Shown piece by piece: positions 43,918 to 55,779 of a stretch of 64,000 nucleotides of DNA. The translations under genes and the position numbers were made by a program. The DNA is taken from the NCBI RefSeq assembly GCF_024323335.1, contig NC_066581.1, forward strand, positions 183,660,830-183,724,829. Direction: 5' to 3'. Under the pieces are notes generated by a model, which saw only the letters and a list, made by a program, of their open reading frames with translations, was not told where the DNA came from and did not search any database. The stretch's first letter is position 1, and each line of letters begins with the position of its first letter. The DNA comes from Lathyrus oleraceus. Taxonomy: Eukaryota; Streptophyta; Magnoliopsida; Fabales; Fabaceae.

Positions 43918-44630
43918 ATGGTGATGAATCATCCGAACAAGCATTTTTCGGAGAGTTTCCCAATTTTGAAGAATCAGAATTACGAGAATTGGTGCAAGCA
44001 GATAAAGGTTGTCTTTTGCTATCAAGATATTTGGGATCTTGTGAAGGAGGGAGTGACGCTGCTTGCAACAAATATAACAGATGAAGAAAAGGCTCACACA
44101 AAGAATTGAAGAAAAAATATTATAAAGCTCTCTTTATGATCAATTAATGCATTGACGTGGACAATTTTGAAAAGGTTAATGATGTTGAATCAGCGAAAGA
44201 AGCATAGGAGATTCTGGAAAATTTGTTTGGAGGCGTAGAAAAGGTGAAAAGGTTAAAGAATGTATGAATTTCTTCAGATGGAAGAGAATGAAAGCATAAC
44301 TAATTTTTTCACTAAGGTTACAAAACTGGTGAATCCAATCAAGGCATGTGGAAAGGCGTTGACATCAAGATCGGTTGTCACAAAGATCTTGAGGTCATTG
44401 GCTCCAAAATTCGACCATGTGGTAGTAACCATAGAAGAGTCGGAAGATTTATTAACATTGGCAAAGGAAGAGCTTCAAGGTACGCTTGAATCTCATGAAC
44501 AAAGAATGGCTGAAAGAGTTGTAGAAAAGTTGAAGAGTGATATGGCTTTGCATGCACAATTAACAAGAAAAATAAAGGTAAAGGGAAGTGGTTCGACAAC
44601 AAAGGTAGATGAGGCTAAAACAATTTGATT
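43918..44630 (+). pseudogene. Tork-like copia Gag
   Basis: ATG 43918 opens a copia Gag (FPILKNQNYENWCKQIKVVF, DIWDLVKEGV), broken by a stop at 44107 and a frameshift. It continues at 44260-44628 (MYEFLQMEENESITNFFTKVTKLVN, SRSVVTKILRSLAPKFDHVVV, LQGTLESHEQRM). A zinc knuckle near 44755 reads CFNYQKYGHYSSDC, where the second Cys has become Tyr. It is inactive. Confidence 0.8.
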
Positions 44631-44858
44631 GGTCAGAATCAATAAGAAGGAGGCTGGTCGAATCAAAGAAAGCCCTCATACCAAAGCAACTAAAGAGGTG
44701 GTGTTGCATGTAGAGGAAGAGGTGGTGGTCTAAAACCTAACAAAAGTCACATTCAGTGTTTCAACTATCAGAAGTATGGTCATTACTCCAGTGATTGTCC
44801 TGAAAAACAAAAGAATCAAGATAATGATGCAAAGATTGTGAAGCATGAAGAATAAGAG

Positions 44859-45227
44859 ATGTTGTTGATGATCACAACAAGAGATGAAGAAAGATTCTAT
44901 GACCAATGGTACTTGGATTCAGGATGCTCATCACACATGACTGGTAGGAAAGATTGGTTTGTCAACATGAAACCCTCAATGAAGAAAATGGTAAAATTTA
45001 CAAATGATAGTACTCTAGCAGTGGAAGGTATTGGTGATGTTCTGATTATGAGGAAAGATGGCAAAAGGTCAGTAATTTCTAATGTATTATACATACCAGG
45101 CATGAAAAATAATTTCCTCAGCATATGGCAGTTGGTAAAAAAGAACTACAAAGTGTCGATCGAAAACAAGATGATGATAGTTCTCGACTCAGGTGGAAGG
45201 TTAATCTTGAAGGCTCCAATGTCTTAG
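44859..45227 (+). pseudogene. Tork-like copia protease region
   Basis: A 122-codon frame with the protease active site (WYLDSGCSSHMTG) and the downstream VLYIPGMKNNFLSI block. It ends at a stop before the pre-integrase domain, which continues in another frame (WHYRLGHFN-like block near 45310-45340 with a stop). Confidence 0.8.
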
Positions 45228-45470
45228 AATAGAACCTTCAAGATTGAACTAAATGTGATAGAGCGCAAGTGCCTTGCAATTGCAGCTAGCAGGGATGAAT
45301 GGATATGACATTATAGACTTGGGCATTTCAACTTTAAAGACATCTGCGATATGAAGAGAAGAAATATGGTTTCAGGGCTACTAGAAATCGACATTCCAAA
45401 TAAGGTGTGTGAGGAAATTATGCAGGTGAATCAACACATAAACAACTTCAACAAGGATGCATGAAGCAAG

Positions 45471-45743
45471 TTGAAGACAATCCTTGAAGTCATATACTTT
45501 GATGTGTGTGGACCTATCCAGATGGATTCGATTGGAGGTAACATATACTTTGTCACTTTCATAAATGATTTAAGTCGAAAACTACGGACTTACCTGATCA
45601 AGAATAAAAGTGAAGTGATCGAGGTATTTGCCAAGTTTAAATCTATGGTCAAAAGACAAAGTGGTCGAAAGCTCAAAATTTCGAGGACTAACAGTGGTGG
45701 AGAACATGTGTCGAAAGACTTCAACATGTGCCAGATCAATTGA
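45471..45743 (+). pseudogene. Tork-like integrase, truncated core with altered catalytic motif
   Basis: It shows the FDVCGPIQMDSIGG block (first D) and VTFINDLSRK, but the second catalytic block reads RTNSGGEH where copia integrases have a D before GGGE. The frame ends at 45743. The rest of the core including the catalytic E is deleted, as the sequence passes within about 200 bp into the pre-RT linker (QRTRYILQD-like block near 45990). Confidence 0.75.
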
Positions 45744-45940
45744 GAAGAAAACTTGATGACAAGTCGAGTCAGATGATCCTAATAGGACATCAAGTTGTTC
45801 GACCCAGTGGACAAGCAAGCAGTGATCCACAGGGATATGATTATAGATGAGCTTAAGGAATGGGATTGGACTGAAAATGTAAAAAAGGATTCATTGAGAA
45901 TCTTATGTGAAGAACCAGCAAGCAAAGTTGAAATAAAAGT

Positions 45941-47237
45941 TTGACAAGAAGAAGCCATAGGTCAAGCAAGCACAAGCAGACCTCAAAGGACAAGATACAT
46001 CCTGCAAGATTACAAGAATATGTGATTACATCAGATGATGTGGTCGATGATGAATGTGAGCTGGTACGTTATGCTTTCTATGAAGATGTCGAACCAGTCA
46101 ATACAATTGAAGCATTGAAGGATTCGAAGTGGGTGAAAGCAATGAATGAGGAACTAAAGTCCATCGAAGTCAACAACACATGGTCACTAGTCAAATTGCC
46201 TCAAGGCAAGAAGGCAATTAATGTGAAATGGATATACATGGTGAAGTTAAATCCCAAAGGTGAAGTAAATCGACACAAGGCAAGGCTTGTGGCAAAATAA
46301 TTTCTTCAGAAGGAAGGAATCGACTTTGATGAAGTTTTTGCACCTATGGGTAGAATCGAAACGACCAGGTTGGTTGTTGGTCTAGCAAACATGAATAACT
46401 GTCACATATGTCAGATGGATGTGAAATGTGTATTCTTGAATGACCCATTAGATGGAGAAGTATATGTTGCACAACCAACTAGGTTTGTGAAACATGGCAA
46501 AGAAAGAAAGGTATACATGCTGCATAAAGCCCTGTATGGACTTAAGCAAGCTCCAAGAGCCTGGAATACGAAGATAGATAGATTTCTAATATAGAAGGAA
46601 TTTATGAAGTGCACAATTAAGCATGAAGTATATGTAAGAAGAAGCAATAGTGAATTGCTTATACTATGTCTCTATGTCGATGACCTATTAATAACAGGAA
46701 GTTGCAAGAAGGAGATTGAAGATTTCAAACATGACCTAAGTGAGGAGTTTGAAATGTCAGACTTGGGAAATCTCATATTTCATTTGCATTGAATTATATA
46801 AGAGTAGTAGAGGCTTGATGATGGATCGAAGAATATATGCAGGTGAAATACTCAAGAGATTTGAGATGCAAGATTGCAACCCAACTTTGACCCAACTGAG
46901 CCCAGATTGCAACTTTCGAAAGACACATATGAAGATGATGTCGACCCAACGCAATATAGAAGACACATTGGATCACTTCGCTACCTTTGTCGCACAAGGC
47001 CTGATCTAGCATACAGTGTAGGTATGATGAGTAAATTCCTGCAGAAGCCAAAGGTATCACACTTAGCAGCGACGAAGAGGATACTAAGGTATCTGAAAGG
47101 AACTCTCGACTATGGAATTTTTTTCCTGAAGTTGATGAAGGAAAAGAATGTAAGCTAGTGAAATACACCGACTCAAGTTGGTGTAGTGATGTTGAGGATA
47201 GAAAATCCATAGCTGGCTATATGTTTATTCTAGATGG
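45941..47237 (+). pseudogene. Tork-like RT and RNase H N-terminal part
   Basis: RT blocks in order: ALKDSKWVKAMNEELKSIE, NVKWIYMVKLNPKGEVNRHKARLVAK (stop at 46300), QMDVKCVFLNDPLDGEVYV, YGLKQAPRAWN, LYVDDLLITGS near 46670-46700 and, after a frameshift, HIGSLRYLCRTRPDLAYSVGMMSKF. RNase H begins near 47160 (YTDSSWCSD...KSIAGY) and stops at the Ogre insertion. The YVDD motif is intact, but stops and shifts inactivate the frame. Confidence 0.8.
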
Positions 47238-50200
47238 TGTAACACCTCAAAATTTGCCCTCCTCTCTTGGGACTAGCTGAGCATATTGCATATCATTTTT
47301 AGGTCATTAGGCATTGCATATTGCATATCATGTGGTTACATTGTGCAAGTCATCCTCTTAAGTCTTGATCAGAAGATGAAGAGGTCATATGCATGCTGGG
47401 GTTTCATTGGACTGGTCATTGATCATCTGAGGATGTGGAGGTCCAAATTAGGGTTTTGTGATTCTCAAGGAGATTGGTCTTCATCTTGTTTGAAAGGATA
47501 CATCATCATCATGGTTTGTCATCATCAAGTGTTGAAGCATAGTCCTTGAGATTAGGGTTTTGACCACTGGTCAACCCTAATCAATTGCATTGGGCCAATC
47601 AGGGCATGGTAAGGAGATGGGGTCTATGATGGATATGGGGATCATTTCATGGAGCTTATTGAGGCTAGGGTTTCATCCTTGAGCCATTTCATCAGAGGAT
47701 TGGGGCTTAACTTGATCAGTGCATTGCCAAATTCATCTATCAGTTGAAAAGTCAACCGTGGTCAACTGTGCTTGATTTTATGGATTTGGAGGTAGGAGAG
47801 AGTTGGATACACTTCATTCATGTTGGAACAAGTGTTATTTGACATGTCAAAGCTCAAGAATGGAGAAAATCAAGTCAGGACAAAAATTGCCAAAAATAGA
47901 AAGTGACTTGTAATGGAAGTTTCCAAAAATGGAAAATTTTTGACCTCAAATTTACGTGTCCAAGGAAGCTTCAAATGAAAATTTGTTCAACATGAAAGTT
48001 GTAGATCTTGGTCTCACCTTTCCAAAAAGTCCAAGAACTTGAAATTCCCATGTATGGTTGACAAGTTATGGTCCATTCAATTTCAAAAATGACCCATAAT
48101 CAAAGTGGCATAACTTCCACATGGAGTGTCCAAATGGGATGATCTTTTTATGTGCAAACTCCATTTAACATGTACTTTCATGGTGCATAATTGGAATTCA
48201 TCAAAAATGGTCAATGCAAAAAGTCAATTTTCAAGTGTACAGTTAAAAATCCAAGGGCAAAATGGTCCAAGTTGAGAAATAATTGGAATTTTGGCATGGG
48301 AGTTTTTGCAACACCTCACATATGCCAATTAGAGATGGTTTGAATTGTCATAACATTTCAAAGTACGATATTTGGTTAAGTCATTTTGGAACTTCACTTG
48401 AAATTACACAATTTGGCATGACATGGTGAAATTGAAAAATACAAAACCAATCAACATGGGACAAGTGCCAACACATCACAAATGGAATTTGGAGAGTGTG
48501 TGAGCTGTCATACAGCTGTCATGGGCCCTATGGTGAAATGGCATTTTTGCCCTTGCTTTGTAAATTACACATTAAGCTAATCACTTTCATTTTGGTTAAT
48601 TGGATGATTAAGAGTGTGATTAAGTGGAAGTATAAGAGCCTAATCATAACTAACTTTGGATCAGAATCATAATTTCACAAAATCTCTAACAGTTTTTCCC
48701 TCCAATTCTCCAAATTCATCAAGAACATTCATCAACCAAACTCTTCCAATTCTTCACCAATTCACGAAATTCTTTTTGCTTCCTCCTCCAATCATCTTCC
48801 TCTTGGACTGTTTCATCAATTCATCACCAAAAACCTCACGAATCTCGACTGTTCATCCTTGGTGCAACAATGGCAATTGGCAATTTCTTCCAATAGAAGC
48901 AATTTCGAGCTAACCTGAGCACTCTGTTCAACTTCCCTATCTTCATGCTGCATCTGTTTTGAGGAAACACGCGCCAAAGCTCAAGATTCAACACTGTCTC
49001 CAATTTAAGGTGTGATTTCGAATCTCATCATTTTGTGAATTGTGATATGCGTTCTATAGTGTTTTCCACGTAGATGATCATGCTAGGTCCAGTTTTTGAA
49101 ATGATGAACTATAGGTTGAGAAATCGTGTTTGAAAGATTTGATGTCAAAACCTAATTGGCTCGATCCGTGAGCTACAGTGAGAATTAGGCAATTTAGGTT
49201 ACGTATCCATGATCCTGGCACTTAGACCTTTCCAATGACTATAGGCTTGTGAATTTCTGTGAAGATTTGATGTTCTTGGTGTTCTTGAATTTTCTGGACT
49301 TGTTTTGCTGAAGAACACGATTCCAAGCTTGTTTGATTCGTCCTAGCGCCTTGCCAATTTCAAAAGATGTTTCCCGCCTGGATTGTCCAATCAGAACGCG
49401 CCATCACATTAAGTGATGCGCTGCGTTTTGGACCAGGGAGGCGCTATTTACCATTTTGCCATTTCAGTAATTTATTTTCTTATTTCATTTTCTTTTGATC
49501 ATTCCAATTTCATTTTTTGTACCACAACTTCAAAAATTAGTAACTCACTCATAACTCATCCAATTTTGATGAAACTTTTTGTGCCATACTCATGAAATTG
49601 TGTAGAATTTAATGGATATTTTTTGTATTTTTTGGCATGAATGGAAAAATAATGAGCCTAGGGTTTGTAGAATGTGTCACAATTTTGTACATGTTGCCAT
49701 TTTCATCATGAAATGCTCATACATTTAAAGAAATGATTGAAATTTTTTGTGCTCATTCTGGACATGTTGATGGTGATTTCCATGTAAAGTTTATGATTTT
49801 TGGATACCTGATGATTGAGATATGATTTTTTGGATCTAGGTGTGACAATTTGTGTCACACCTATCTAGGTCAACTTCATGAATTTATTTGCATGACCTAT
49901 GATTGTTGGATTGGATTGAAATTTTGCATGAATGATCATTGGTATGTCAAGATAACATGTGAATTGTTCTGGATTTTTCTATGGCATTTTCCAATTGATT
50001 GATAATTTTCTTCACTGTATGCTCATTTGGTAATATTGTGTGACACATGTTTGTATATTGTTTGTGAAATTCTCATATGGTTTTGGATGAAGATGAAATT
50101 TGGTATGCTGGTTATAGACACATTATAGGACATCATAGTTTTGGTCCCATTCATTTCTAATATGTTGTCACTGTTTTGTGAATTTTTGAAGTGAATGCAT

Positions 50201-52229
50201 GTGTTGGTGCTATGAATTGGCTTGAATAATTGTGTCTGGATTTCTTGATTTTCATTGACCTACTTTCTTTTGTCCAATTGAGCTGAAAATTGACATGCTA
50301 CTTGTTGATTGTGTCCTGTTTTGGTGTGAATTATTTGAGGATTTTTGGAATTGTTTTGGTATGCTTTTGAGTGAAATAGTTCTGTTTGGTCTTTTGGTGT
50401 TGCAAATTGCATGTTTGATGTTAAATTGTGCATGAAATGAATATGGTGAAGGATATGAGCATGGGACCAATTGCATTTGCTTTTGAATTGTTTTAATGTG
50501 ATTTTGGTTGAATATTACTTGCTGTTTAGAATTTCTTATCCCTTTTGGACCCTAGGCTTGGCCTAGTGGTCTAGTTTCTCACATTTGGTTTGGATTTTCA
50601 GGATGAAATGCACAATGCTTAAGGAGATTGCTTCAAGGCAATTTGAATTGAGTTTGGTTGATGTTTATAAACTAACTTGACTTTGTGTTGTAGGATTGGA
50701 AGCTTGAGCTTGAGCTTATAGCTTGCATTTGTGTGCATTGACTTGTGTTGTCTGTATAGATTAACATTTGCTGTTTACTGTTTGTCTGTCTGAGTACTGA
50801 TGATACTTGATTGATTTCAGGTACATTAAGTTGCTTACAGTTCTTTAAGAACTTGCTTGCTGCTGCTTGGTTTTTAAACCGCTTGAGGTAGGACCTCTAT
50901 TCTTCATGTAGTCTGGAAGACCTGGCCTGTTACTTGGCCAGGCAACTGTCTGAAGTCCTCCTTAAGAGGCGATGTTTGTGGTTGTTTACATTTGTGCCAA
51001 GCAGGTAAAGACCTCTATGAGGCAATTGGTGGATCAAAGGGATATGCAATCTATCCCCCACTATTCTGTGAGTCGTCCCTCTGCTCACACGGCTGTGTGT
51101 TGATGCATTGGGACACAAACCCAAGATCTTGTCCTGTTGCACAATCGAGTCAGAGTCTTTGAGCGTAGAAGGGTCCCTCCATTCTGGACCCACGCTCCTT
51201 TGTCTGAAGCTCTCCCTGGTCAGGGATAAGAGCTGTGAAGTCTAATCTTCACTCACCTTTCATCTGCTTCACCTTAGCCCCGCAATGGCAAGGTTAAGAG
51301 CGAATACTACCCATGTACAGATGACTTGCTTCGGCAGTCAAACCCATTGTTTGAGCCTCACTTGACTGGTTATAGTGTGTGCTTTGTGAATATTTGTTTG
51401 CTCTGTTTGCTTGTATGCTTGTATGCTTGCTTTCTTCCTGGATAGGATTAGACTGCAGTTGTGCAAGTAGGTAGAAACCTCAACGTAGGGCAATGATGCA
51501 TGACAACACTAGGCTCGAGTCCAGCTCCCTGGTAGTGTGTCTTCCCTTGGTTTCTGGCTAGATTTTCTTTCCCTTTCGGGGGAACTACATCGCCCTGATC
51601 CTCGTTCCAGACGAGGTATGTAGGCAGGAGACCGTGCGAGGTCTCTCCGGGCACTTTTTTTCTTTTTTGTGTGTGTTTGCTTGTTATCTTCTTGTGTATG
51701 TTTGGTTCGGATGCCGACGTAAGTCCAGTGATTGGCGGTCGGGCTCCACGTTTGCCGTTTTGTGCGTTTTGGTTCGGATGCTGATGTAAGCCCAGTGATT
51801 GGCATTCAGGCTCCATGTTTGCCTGTGTTCGTGTTTGCTTGTTTGGCGTGCGTGAGCCGAACTACGGCAGCTCTGATTCTCGTTCCAGACGAGATACGTA
51901 GGCATAGGATGCGACGTCCTATCGAGCTCTCTTCTTCTTAACCCCACCTGTGTTGTCTTAGCGTGTGTGTATGATGTTTGTCTGTTTATTTTAGCAACCT
52001 ATTCTTTCTTTTAGAACGTGGATCCCGTCGAGTACGACGGACGTGAGGGGTGCTAATACCTTCCCCTTGCGTAACCGACTCCCTTACCCTTTCTCTTTGG
52101 TCGCGAGACCATTTCCTTTCCAGGTTTCTCTGAGCGTTTCCTTTCCCTATCTTGGGATAAATAACACGCAGTGGCGGCTCTGTGGTGTTTTTGTTTCAGC
52201 CCGCCGGTTGTTTTTTCGCGGATGCGACA
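47238..52229 (+). repeat. 5' LTR of Ogre element 2 (~4992 bp)
   Basis: TGTAACACCTC to GATGCGACA. W-box palindrome 47552-47580; TATAAG 48631; possible acceptor-like TTTTCAGGATG near 50598; repeated GTTCCAGACGAG blocks near 51600 and 51880. No gene inside. Confidence 0.95.
48631..48636 (+). promoter_or_regulatory. TATA box of the Ogre element 2 LTR
   Basis: TATAAG at the position matching 9700 in element 1; repeated at 60846 in the 3' LTR. Confidence 0.5.
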
Positions 52230-52231
52230 GC

Positions 52232-52249
52232 TGGCGACTCTGCTGGGGA
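52232..52249 (+). promoter_or_regulatory. PBS of Ogre element 2
   Basis: TGGCGACTCTGCTGGGGA two bases after the LTR end. Ogre elements are known for an Arg-tRNA-type PBS of this form. A second PBS-like sequence (TAATTCTGCTTGGGGA) follows at 52260-52275. Confidence 0.85.
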
Positions 52250-52250
52250 T

Positions 52251-52280
52251 TTGGTCCTCTAATTCTGCTTGGGGACCTAG
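52251..52280. repeat. Left arm of a 30-bp perfect inverted repeat (partner 57645-57674)
   Basis: The post-PBS leader (starting TTGGTCCTCTAATTC, ending GGGGACCTAG) is exactly complementary to 57645-57674. It bounds the inverted block on the left. Confidence 0.9.
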
Positions 52281-52464
52281 CTGGGAAATGAGAAAAGTAG
52301 GTACAGAACACCCATCGACTCATCGAACCATGGTATCCACCTCTCAATCTCGTATCAGCTTTCCACTTTTGAGAATTCCCAGACTCGTCTGGACCTTTTC
52401 TGCTCCATCATCTTGTATTCCCAATCGCTCCGCGCTCGACGAAGAGCGAACTCCTGGGGACTAT

Positions 52465-52730
52465 ACAGACTTCTCAATCTTCCGACTTTGAAGAGTCTTC
52501 TTGATTAATTCCAAAGGTCGTCGGACGTCTCGACGTCTCTCATCGCTTCTCTACCCATCATTCGTCCCTGATTGGACCCTGCGGGGAATTTCTACAGACT
52601 TTCCAATCTTCCGATTTTGAAGAGTCTTCTTGATTATCATCAAGGATCGTCATACGCCTCAACGTCACTTCGTCGTTCTTCATTCATTCGTTCCTACGCG
52701 AACTCTCTGGGGATCTGTTACAAAGCTTCC
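52465..52730. repeat. ~130-bp tandem duplication at the left end of the inverted block
   Basis: CAGACTT(C/T)(T/C)CAATCTTCCGA and the following GAAGAGTCTTCTTGATTA...CGTC block occur twice (about 52465 and 52595). Element 1 has one copy (about 5200-5310). Confidence 0.7.
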
Positions 52731-53082
52731 ACATCACAACCTGCAAGTGAGCGAAAATATCTAACAGTTCCTGCAAAACAGATCGTCAGATAAAACCATG
52801 CCCCAGGCGTGTCAAGATTTCACCATTGGGTCACTCAACCTTCCGAATAAGATTTCAAGCTTTCAATCTCATAAACATGCATTGGAATGGACCTGTATGT
52901 CTTAAAATGCAAGATTCTTTATCAAAAATATCTGGATGTTTTGCAATCAAAGCGGTAATGAAAACAAAAAACAAAATTATTTGACTGAATATGCATTTTA
53001 TTGATTGGAAAAGTGTGGCTCAAATGAGCAATACAAAGGAAGCAATTCCTGAAAAGAGGTAATTGCGCACAAAAGGAAAAAT

Positions 53083-53271
53083 CTATCCTAATGGCAATGT
53101 GAAACCCGTGATCTCATCGAGTTCCAACTCAGTTACACCCCATATGTCCTCAGACTCTCCGTGCTTTCTGCCTTCTGAACAAGACGTTTCTGATTGATCC
53201 CTACCGGGTATTATCCATGATGCTTTAACCAAAGCGCAAACGATCATGCTGGACGCAGTTGTTCGTTTCAA
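53083..53271 (-). other. Small conserved open frame, copy 2
   Basis: 62 codons, one residue different from 4639-4827. The frame lies between the stem-loop array and the 3' tail as in element 1. No domain is recognised. Confidence 0.25.
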
Positions 53272-53470
53272 TCCCTCTTTTGCCTGGACCGCCCTTTCGG
53301 GTTTTCAGTCCACCGGGATACCCTTTTTTGCCCAAGTCTCCTTTTCAGGTTTTCGACTTGCCGGGTGTACAGTTTTTCCATTTTATCCCTAATTTTTGCC
53401 CGAACCTTTTTTCTGTTTTTTTGGTTCGCCGGGATGCCCATTTTTGCCTGGACTATTTTATTCTTTTCGT
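53270..53470 (-). repeat. Four tandem stem-loops, copy 2
   Basis: On the minus strand the four stems are CTGGAC/GTCCAG (fully Watson-Crick here, wobble in element 1), CGAACC/GGTTCG, AAGTC/GACTT and TGGACT/GGTCCA, in the same order with the same spacing and GGCAAAA separators. Loops have changed more than stems. Confidence 0.65.
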
Positions 53471-53483
53471 CCAGCGGGTCTCT

Positions 53484-53987
53484 TTATACGAAGTATTTTT
53501 TAACTGCGTCCGCATTCATAGGGGATGGAAAATCCTCGCCATCCATGGTCGTTAGCAACAAGGCTCCGCCAGAGAAAACCTTCTTGACCACGAACGGACC
53601 TTCATAATTAGGTGTCCATTTGCCCCTTCGATCGTTTTGAGGAGGAAGGATCCTTTTCAGCACCATATCACCCACGTGATATACCCGAGGTCGTACCTTT
53701 TTGTCAAAAGCACGCTTCATCCTTTGCTGGTACAACTGCCCATGACAGATGGCTGTCAGCCTCTTCTCTTCTATCAGGCTCAACTCTTCGTACCGGGTCC
53801 TTACCCATTCAGCCTCTTGCAACTTTACGTCCATCAGGACTCTCAAAGAGGGGATCTGAACCTCAACCGGTAGCACGGCTTCCATTCCATATACCAGCGA
53901 GAAAGGAGTTGCTCCAGTAGATGTGCGCCTCGAGATTCGGTACCCGGTATGCAAGCTTCGTACTTGCCACATTGTCGGTGCATTCAA
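53484..53987 (-). pseudogene. Integrase C-terminal remnant, Ogre element 2
   Basis: 167 codons. It begins with an N-terminal piece (MWQVRSLHTGYRISRRTSTGA..., part of it probably derived from another frame), then ATPFSLVYGMEAVLPVEVQ, the linker helix and DMVLKRILPPQNDRRGKW...NYEGPFVVKKVF, ending KKYFV-stop as in element 1. The catalytic core is missing. The orientation is opposite to the LTRs, so an LTR-driven transcript would carry its antisense. Confidence 0.8.
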
Positions 53988-54419
53988 ATGCTATTCGGGA
54001 AACAAAAGCTCATTCACCTTAACCTCCCCATCAGACATCAGAATCCGTTCGGATTCAGGGTCAGGCCCCTCCTCCGGGATCGGTTACTCTCAATCTTTCA
54101 ATTAGAGTACCTCGAGATGTCCTCATCAGGGAACTCAAACCTCCTCGGTTGATAATCCTCAATGGGTTGCGGAGCGATGTAATCAGACAATACACCCCTT
54201 TATTGCTTTCTGAGAGTATCACAAATCAGTCAACATTCTTTTCGCAACCCGTCCGGTTAATGCTGGATTCTCAAACCCATACTCGATCGGATCCATCTCG
54301 GAAATCCACAAAGTGGTATGAATCAGCATACTGTCTCAGTCGGCGAGCAGCCTATGCCAAAGTACACCAAATTTCCCAAGCAGTGAATGTATTGTTTCAC
54401 AGTCGGTAAACTTTTTGCT

Positions 54420-54720
54420 TAGGTAAATTGCATGCTCTTTTCGACAAGACTCGTCATGCTGACCCAATACACCTCGTAGACCCCTCGAAGGCCGTCAAGT
54501 ACCAGATTAACAATTTCTCCTTCCATAATCAGAGGTTCCTGCAACTTTTCCTTTTATTCTTTCAATGCCCCTTGGCAATCATTATTTCACCTGACCGTTT
54601 GATCTCTTTTTTCTTGAATGGGTTCCCACGTGGCTGTTAGGTGAGATGTGAACCATGACATGTAGTTCAATCTACCCCAGAGACCACAACCCTCTCTTTC
54701 CATTCTCGGTTCAGGCATTT
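54420..54720 (-). pseudogene. RNase H remnant, Ogre element 2
   Basis: Minus-strand counterpart of 3200-3480 with recognisable GRLNYMS and SHLTA-type blocks, broken by stops. The neighbouring connector (53990-54420) corresponds to 3480-3970 and is equally decayed. Confidence 0.55.
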
Positions 54721-54732
54721 CTCTTATTGTTC

Positions 54733-54750
54733 TTTTTTTTTTTTTTTTTT
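54733..54750 (-). repeat. 18-nt A tract (T on plus strand), copy 2
   Basis: Corresponds to the 38-nt A tract at 3123-3160. Confidence 0.85.
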
Positions 54751-54858
54751 GCAGGATGAACCTCAATTCCTTTCTTATTTATAATAAACCCCCAGCAGCT
54801 TATCGGCTCGCACTCTGAAAGTGCACTTATCTGAATTCAACCTCAGTCTGAATTATCT

Positions 54859-55218
54859 TCACTGGTCAAACGACTTGCCCCGGTCTGCCAGATGCCCCAC
54901 TTCTGGTTGGGACTTTGCTATCATGTCATAGCATTCAATTTCATGATGAATCATATCATGAAACAAAGTCACCATAGCTCTCTGATAAGTAGCACCGGCG
55001 TTCCGCTTCTCTAGAGGACAGTCTTCTCTCCATGGTAGCTTGTGCACAACGACATCGGTGTTCAACCCTGGCATATTCTGACATGACCAGGCGAAAGTAT
55101 CCACATGTCCCTTCAACAGGACTACCATTCTACTCTCGACTTGCCCCTGAAGCGGCCCCAATTTTTTCCTTCCTGACCTCGGCGGTGCTTGGAATAACAA
55201 CCTCAATCCGCTCCTCAT
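54859..55218 (-). pseudogene. Reverse transcriptase remnant, Ogre element 2
   Basis: 119 codons in one frame: LRLLFQAPPRSGRKK, then VESRMVVLLKGHVDTFAWSC-NMPG, VVHKLPWREDCPLEKRNAGATYQRAMVTLFHDMIHHEIECYDMIAKSQ split by no frameshift. It shows the family deletion clearly: PLEKRN joins straight to NAGATYQ, skipping fingers and palm, and the catalytic YVDD is reduced to Y-D-M. It is therefore an old, shared, in-frame deletion derivative. It cannot polymerise DNA. Confidence 0.8.
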
Positions 55219-55779
55219 GCGGCTGAATCACCTTCTCCTCTGGTCTTAACATCCTGGTTAATTCCAGCAGATCACAGTCTTCTTCGCCTTCTTCTTCAGC
55301 CTGATTGCTCGGATTGTCGAAGTCATATGAGGTGTAACCAAATTGTTATCAACGAGATCCGGAGAATTATTTTTGAATTCGGAACGAGATAAATCAAAAA
55401 GGGAAGAAAATGAAAACAAACATTGCCATTTTTATTTGTTTTTAAAACTGCAAAAATAAATGAAAAACAGGGAACACCGCTTTTTGACTGAAAAACATCC
55501 ATTTATTAATGATGCAGAAATGTTGCAAATTATGAACATGAGGTGGCCCTTACAATGAACCATTACGTGTCGGGCAACACGTATGGCTTTCATGCAAATA
55601 AAACTGAAAACAAGAAACATTACTCCTCAAGTAGAGCGACAGTGATGATCTTTTTTAGGCCTTCCAGTTCTGGACTTCCATCCCTGGCACGCACGGCTTT
55701 ATCCAACCATCAAACTTGCAATTACCATCAGTCTCTTCACCCATCCCACAGGCGTGATCCGAATCTTCAGCAATTACAC

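Larger units (their letters stand above)
43346..47237 (+). mobile_element. Tork-like Ty1/copia element, internally deleted, interrupted by Ogre element 2
   Basis: 5' LTR (43346-43870) starts TGTTGAGAAT and ends TTTCCAACA, followed by PBS TGGTATCAGAGC (43873). Gag, zinc knuckle, protease, part of integrase, RT and the start of RNase H follow on the plus strand. The element is cut at 47237 within RNase H by the Ogre LTR; the rest and the 3' LTR should lie beyond the window. Integrase has lost its C-terminal half, so the copy was already defective. Confidence 0.85.

Noticed and set aside
47286..51816. Frames of 60-120 codons in the Ogre element 2 LTRs
   Set aside because: They recur at 59500-63869 only because the LTRs are duplicates; they lack domains and are not kept in the element 1 LTR.
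53259..54640. Plus-strand frames over the inverted block of element 2
   Set aside because: They are antisense shadows of the integrase, stem-loop and RNase H remnants on the minus strand.
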